From the NCBI GenBank assembly GCA_965372135.1, contig CBDVBD010000192.1, forward strand, positions 1 through 5,184: a stretch of 5,184 nt of DNA, written 5' to 3'. The translations under genes and the position numbers were made by a program. The stretch comes from CBDVBD01 sp965372135 (GTDB lineage Bacteria > Electryoneota > RPQS01 > CBDVBD01). Shown here piece after piece: positions 4,634 to 5,184 of the stretch (position 1 is the stretch's first letter; each line of letters starts with the position of its first letter). The notes beneath the pieces are model-generated. The model was not told the origin of the DNA. It ran no database searches and worked only from the letters and a program-made list of their open reading frames with translations.

Positions 4634-5097
4634 TGCTTAAACCCAAGAGGCGGGTAACCCGCCAGCAGATAAAGGAAGATAAGTTAGTCACATTCGCTGC
4701 CAAGGCGTCCGACTTTTACGACAGCAATTCGCGAAACATCTTGGTCGGCGCGGGGATTTTGGTGGTTCTGGTGGTGGTGGTGGTTTTTTATTTCAACAGC
4801 CGGGCACAGGCGGAAAGAGAAGCCACTTTTGAGTTGACAATGGCAAAGATCGAAATCGGGCAGGGGAACCTCGAGGTCGCTAAGAATAAACTGATTCAGT
4901 TAATCGACACTTACGGAGGTACCCCTTCCGGTGGAGATGCATCGTTCTTTCTCGGTAATGTGCAGCTATTCCAGAAGAATTGGGAGAGGGCAGTTCAAGC
5001 ATTCCAGCAATATTTGGACCGGTTTGGGAAGGACCCCATGATGACGGCGGCTATAACGGCGAACCTGGCTTCTTTCAGGACGACAATTGCCGTCTGA
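4633..5097 (+). CDS. Membrane-anchored TPR protein (YfgM-like), C-terminally truncated
   Basis: Probably an inner-membrane protein with its TPR domain outside the cytoplasm, acting as a scaffold or chaperone-like partner; the family resembles YfgM, which associates with the Sec translocon. Residues 1-35 are basic and helical (KPKRRVTRQQIKEDKLVTF), residues 36-54 form one membrane helix (ILVGAGILVVLVVVVVFYF), and 60-95 and 101-133 form two TPR units (ATFELTMAKIEIGQGNLEVA; DASFFLGNVQLFQKNWERA). No Shine-Dalgarno precedes the ATG and no alternative Met, GTG or TTG start lies nearby, so initiation appears SD-independent. The expected next TPR begins at DPMMTAAITANLAS, then stops making sense: FRTTIAV and the TGA are antisense to a permease-like frame. 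At 154 aa it is shorter than the roughly 200-plus aa I would expect. The missing part may be an assembly artefact. Confidence 0.75.
   Translation: MLKPKRRVTRQQIKEDKLVTFAAKASDFYDSNSRNILVGAGILVVLVVVVVFYFNSRAQAEREATFELTMAKIEIGQGNLEVAKNKLIQLIDTYGGTPSGGDASFFLGNVQLFQKNWERAVQAFQQYLDRFGKDPMMTAAITANLASFRTTIAV
5040..5072. other. Apparent junction between two unrelated coding sequences
   Basis: Plus-strand TPR coding is convincing up to about 5060-5072, while minus-strand permease coding is convincing from 5184 down to about 5040-5058. Two unrelated conserved genes should not overlap antisense like this inside both conserved domains. The simplest reading is a joint within this 33-nt stretch, made either by assembly or amplification chimerism or by a real rearrangement. 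Confidence 0.6.
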
Positions 5098-5184
5098 AAA
5101 CCGCTGGCACCGAGTGAGCGGGCGGTATCTACGATTGCTTTGTCCACGCCGCTGACCGCCGAAATGGTCAGACCGAGGAGTATC
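5040..5184 (-). CDS. Partial ABC transporter permease, TupB-like
   Basis: Reading the minus strand in from the right edge gives ILLGLTISAVSGVDKAIVDT, then ARSLGASGFQTAIVVLKEAR and FAVIAAVI. This is the cytoplasmic EAA-type loop of an importer permease, the segment that docks on the ATPase. 'GVDxxIxxTARSLGASxxQ' followed by 'EARFAVIAAVI' most resembles tungstate permeases (TupB), which I know from memory, not a search; molybdate, sulfate or phosphate permeases are alternatives. The protein's N-terminus lies beyond the window. After VIAAVI the family normally continues with a 'xGFGRxxxEVG'-like segment, but here the frame reads MGSFPN, which is antisense TPR sequence, and ends at a stop near 4995. 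The gene is therefore cut at its C-terminal side by the junction. Confidence 0.65.

Noticed and set aside
4431..4703. A 90-aa minus-strand open frame across the 4486-4632 intergenic region
   Set aside because: It opposes a near-consensus promoter and the TPR start, has AT-driven composition and no recognisable domain.

Overview
The window looks like a piece of genome from an uncultured bacterium, most likely from a metagenome or single-cell assembly. The exported proteins with fibronectin type III (FN3) and 'PDxGxPxGYY' modules, and the single-membrane-pass TPR protein, remind me of the FCB superphylum and its candidate phyla (Zixibacteria, Cloacimonetes, Marinimicrobia, KSB1). That placement is inference from protein style, not a marker gene. 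No rRNA, tRNA, CRISPR array, transposase or phage gene is visible.

Layout. 1-156: non-coding, with a repeat-like stretch and several inverted repeats. 157-1696 (minus): one SLC13/DASS sodium:dicarboxylate (or sulfate) symporter of about 512 aa, split into two frames by one extra base in a run of nine C (coding strand). 1697-1898: divergent promoter region. 1899-2819 (plus): exported protein with two related beta-sandwich-like modules and a C-terminal FN3 domain. 2820-2928: intergenic, with two inverted repeats, one directly in front of the Shine-Dalgarno. 2929-4485 (plus): exported Ntn-type cysteine amidohydrolase (penicillin acylase / bile salt hydrolase / C45-like) with a C-terminal FN3 domain. 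4486-4632: promoter region. 4633-5097 (plus): membrane-anchored TPR protein whose C-terminus is cut. About 5040-5184 (minus): a fragment of an ABC transporter permease resembling the tungstate permease TupB, reading in from the right edge.

Three promoters can be read with the same form: TTGACA or TTGAAA, exactly 17 nt, TATATT. They serve the symporter (minus), the first exported protein and the TPR gene.

The genes do not form an obvious pathway. The two exported FN3 proteins are adjacent and co-oriented, 109 nt apart, and may be co-transcribed. The two strongest anomalies are the homopolymer frameshift in the symporter and the abrupt strand switch near 5040-5072, where the TPR gene runs into an antisense permease fragment. 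Both could be sequence or assembly artefacts. I found no convincing new multi-gene system.
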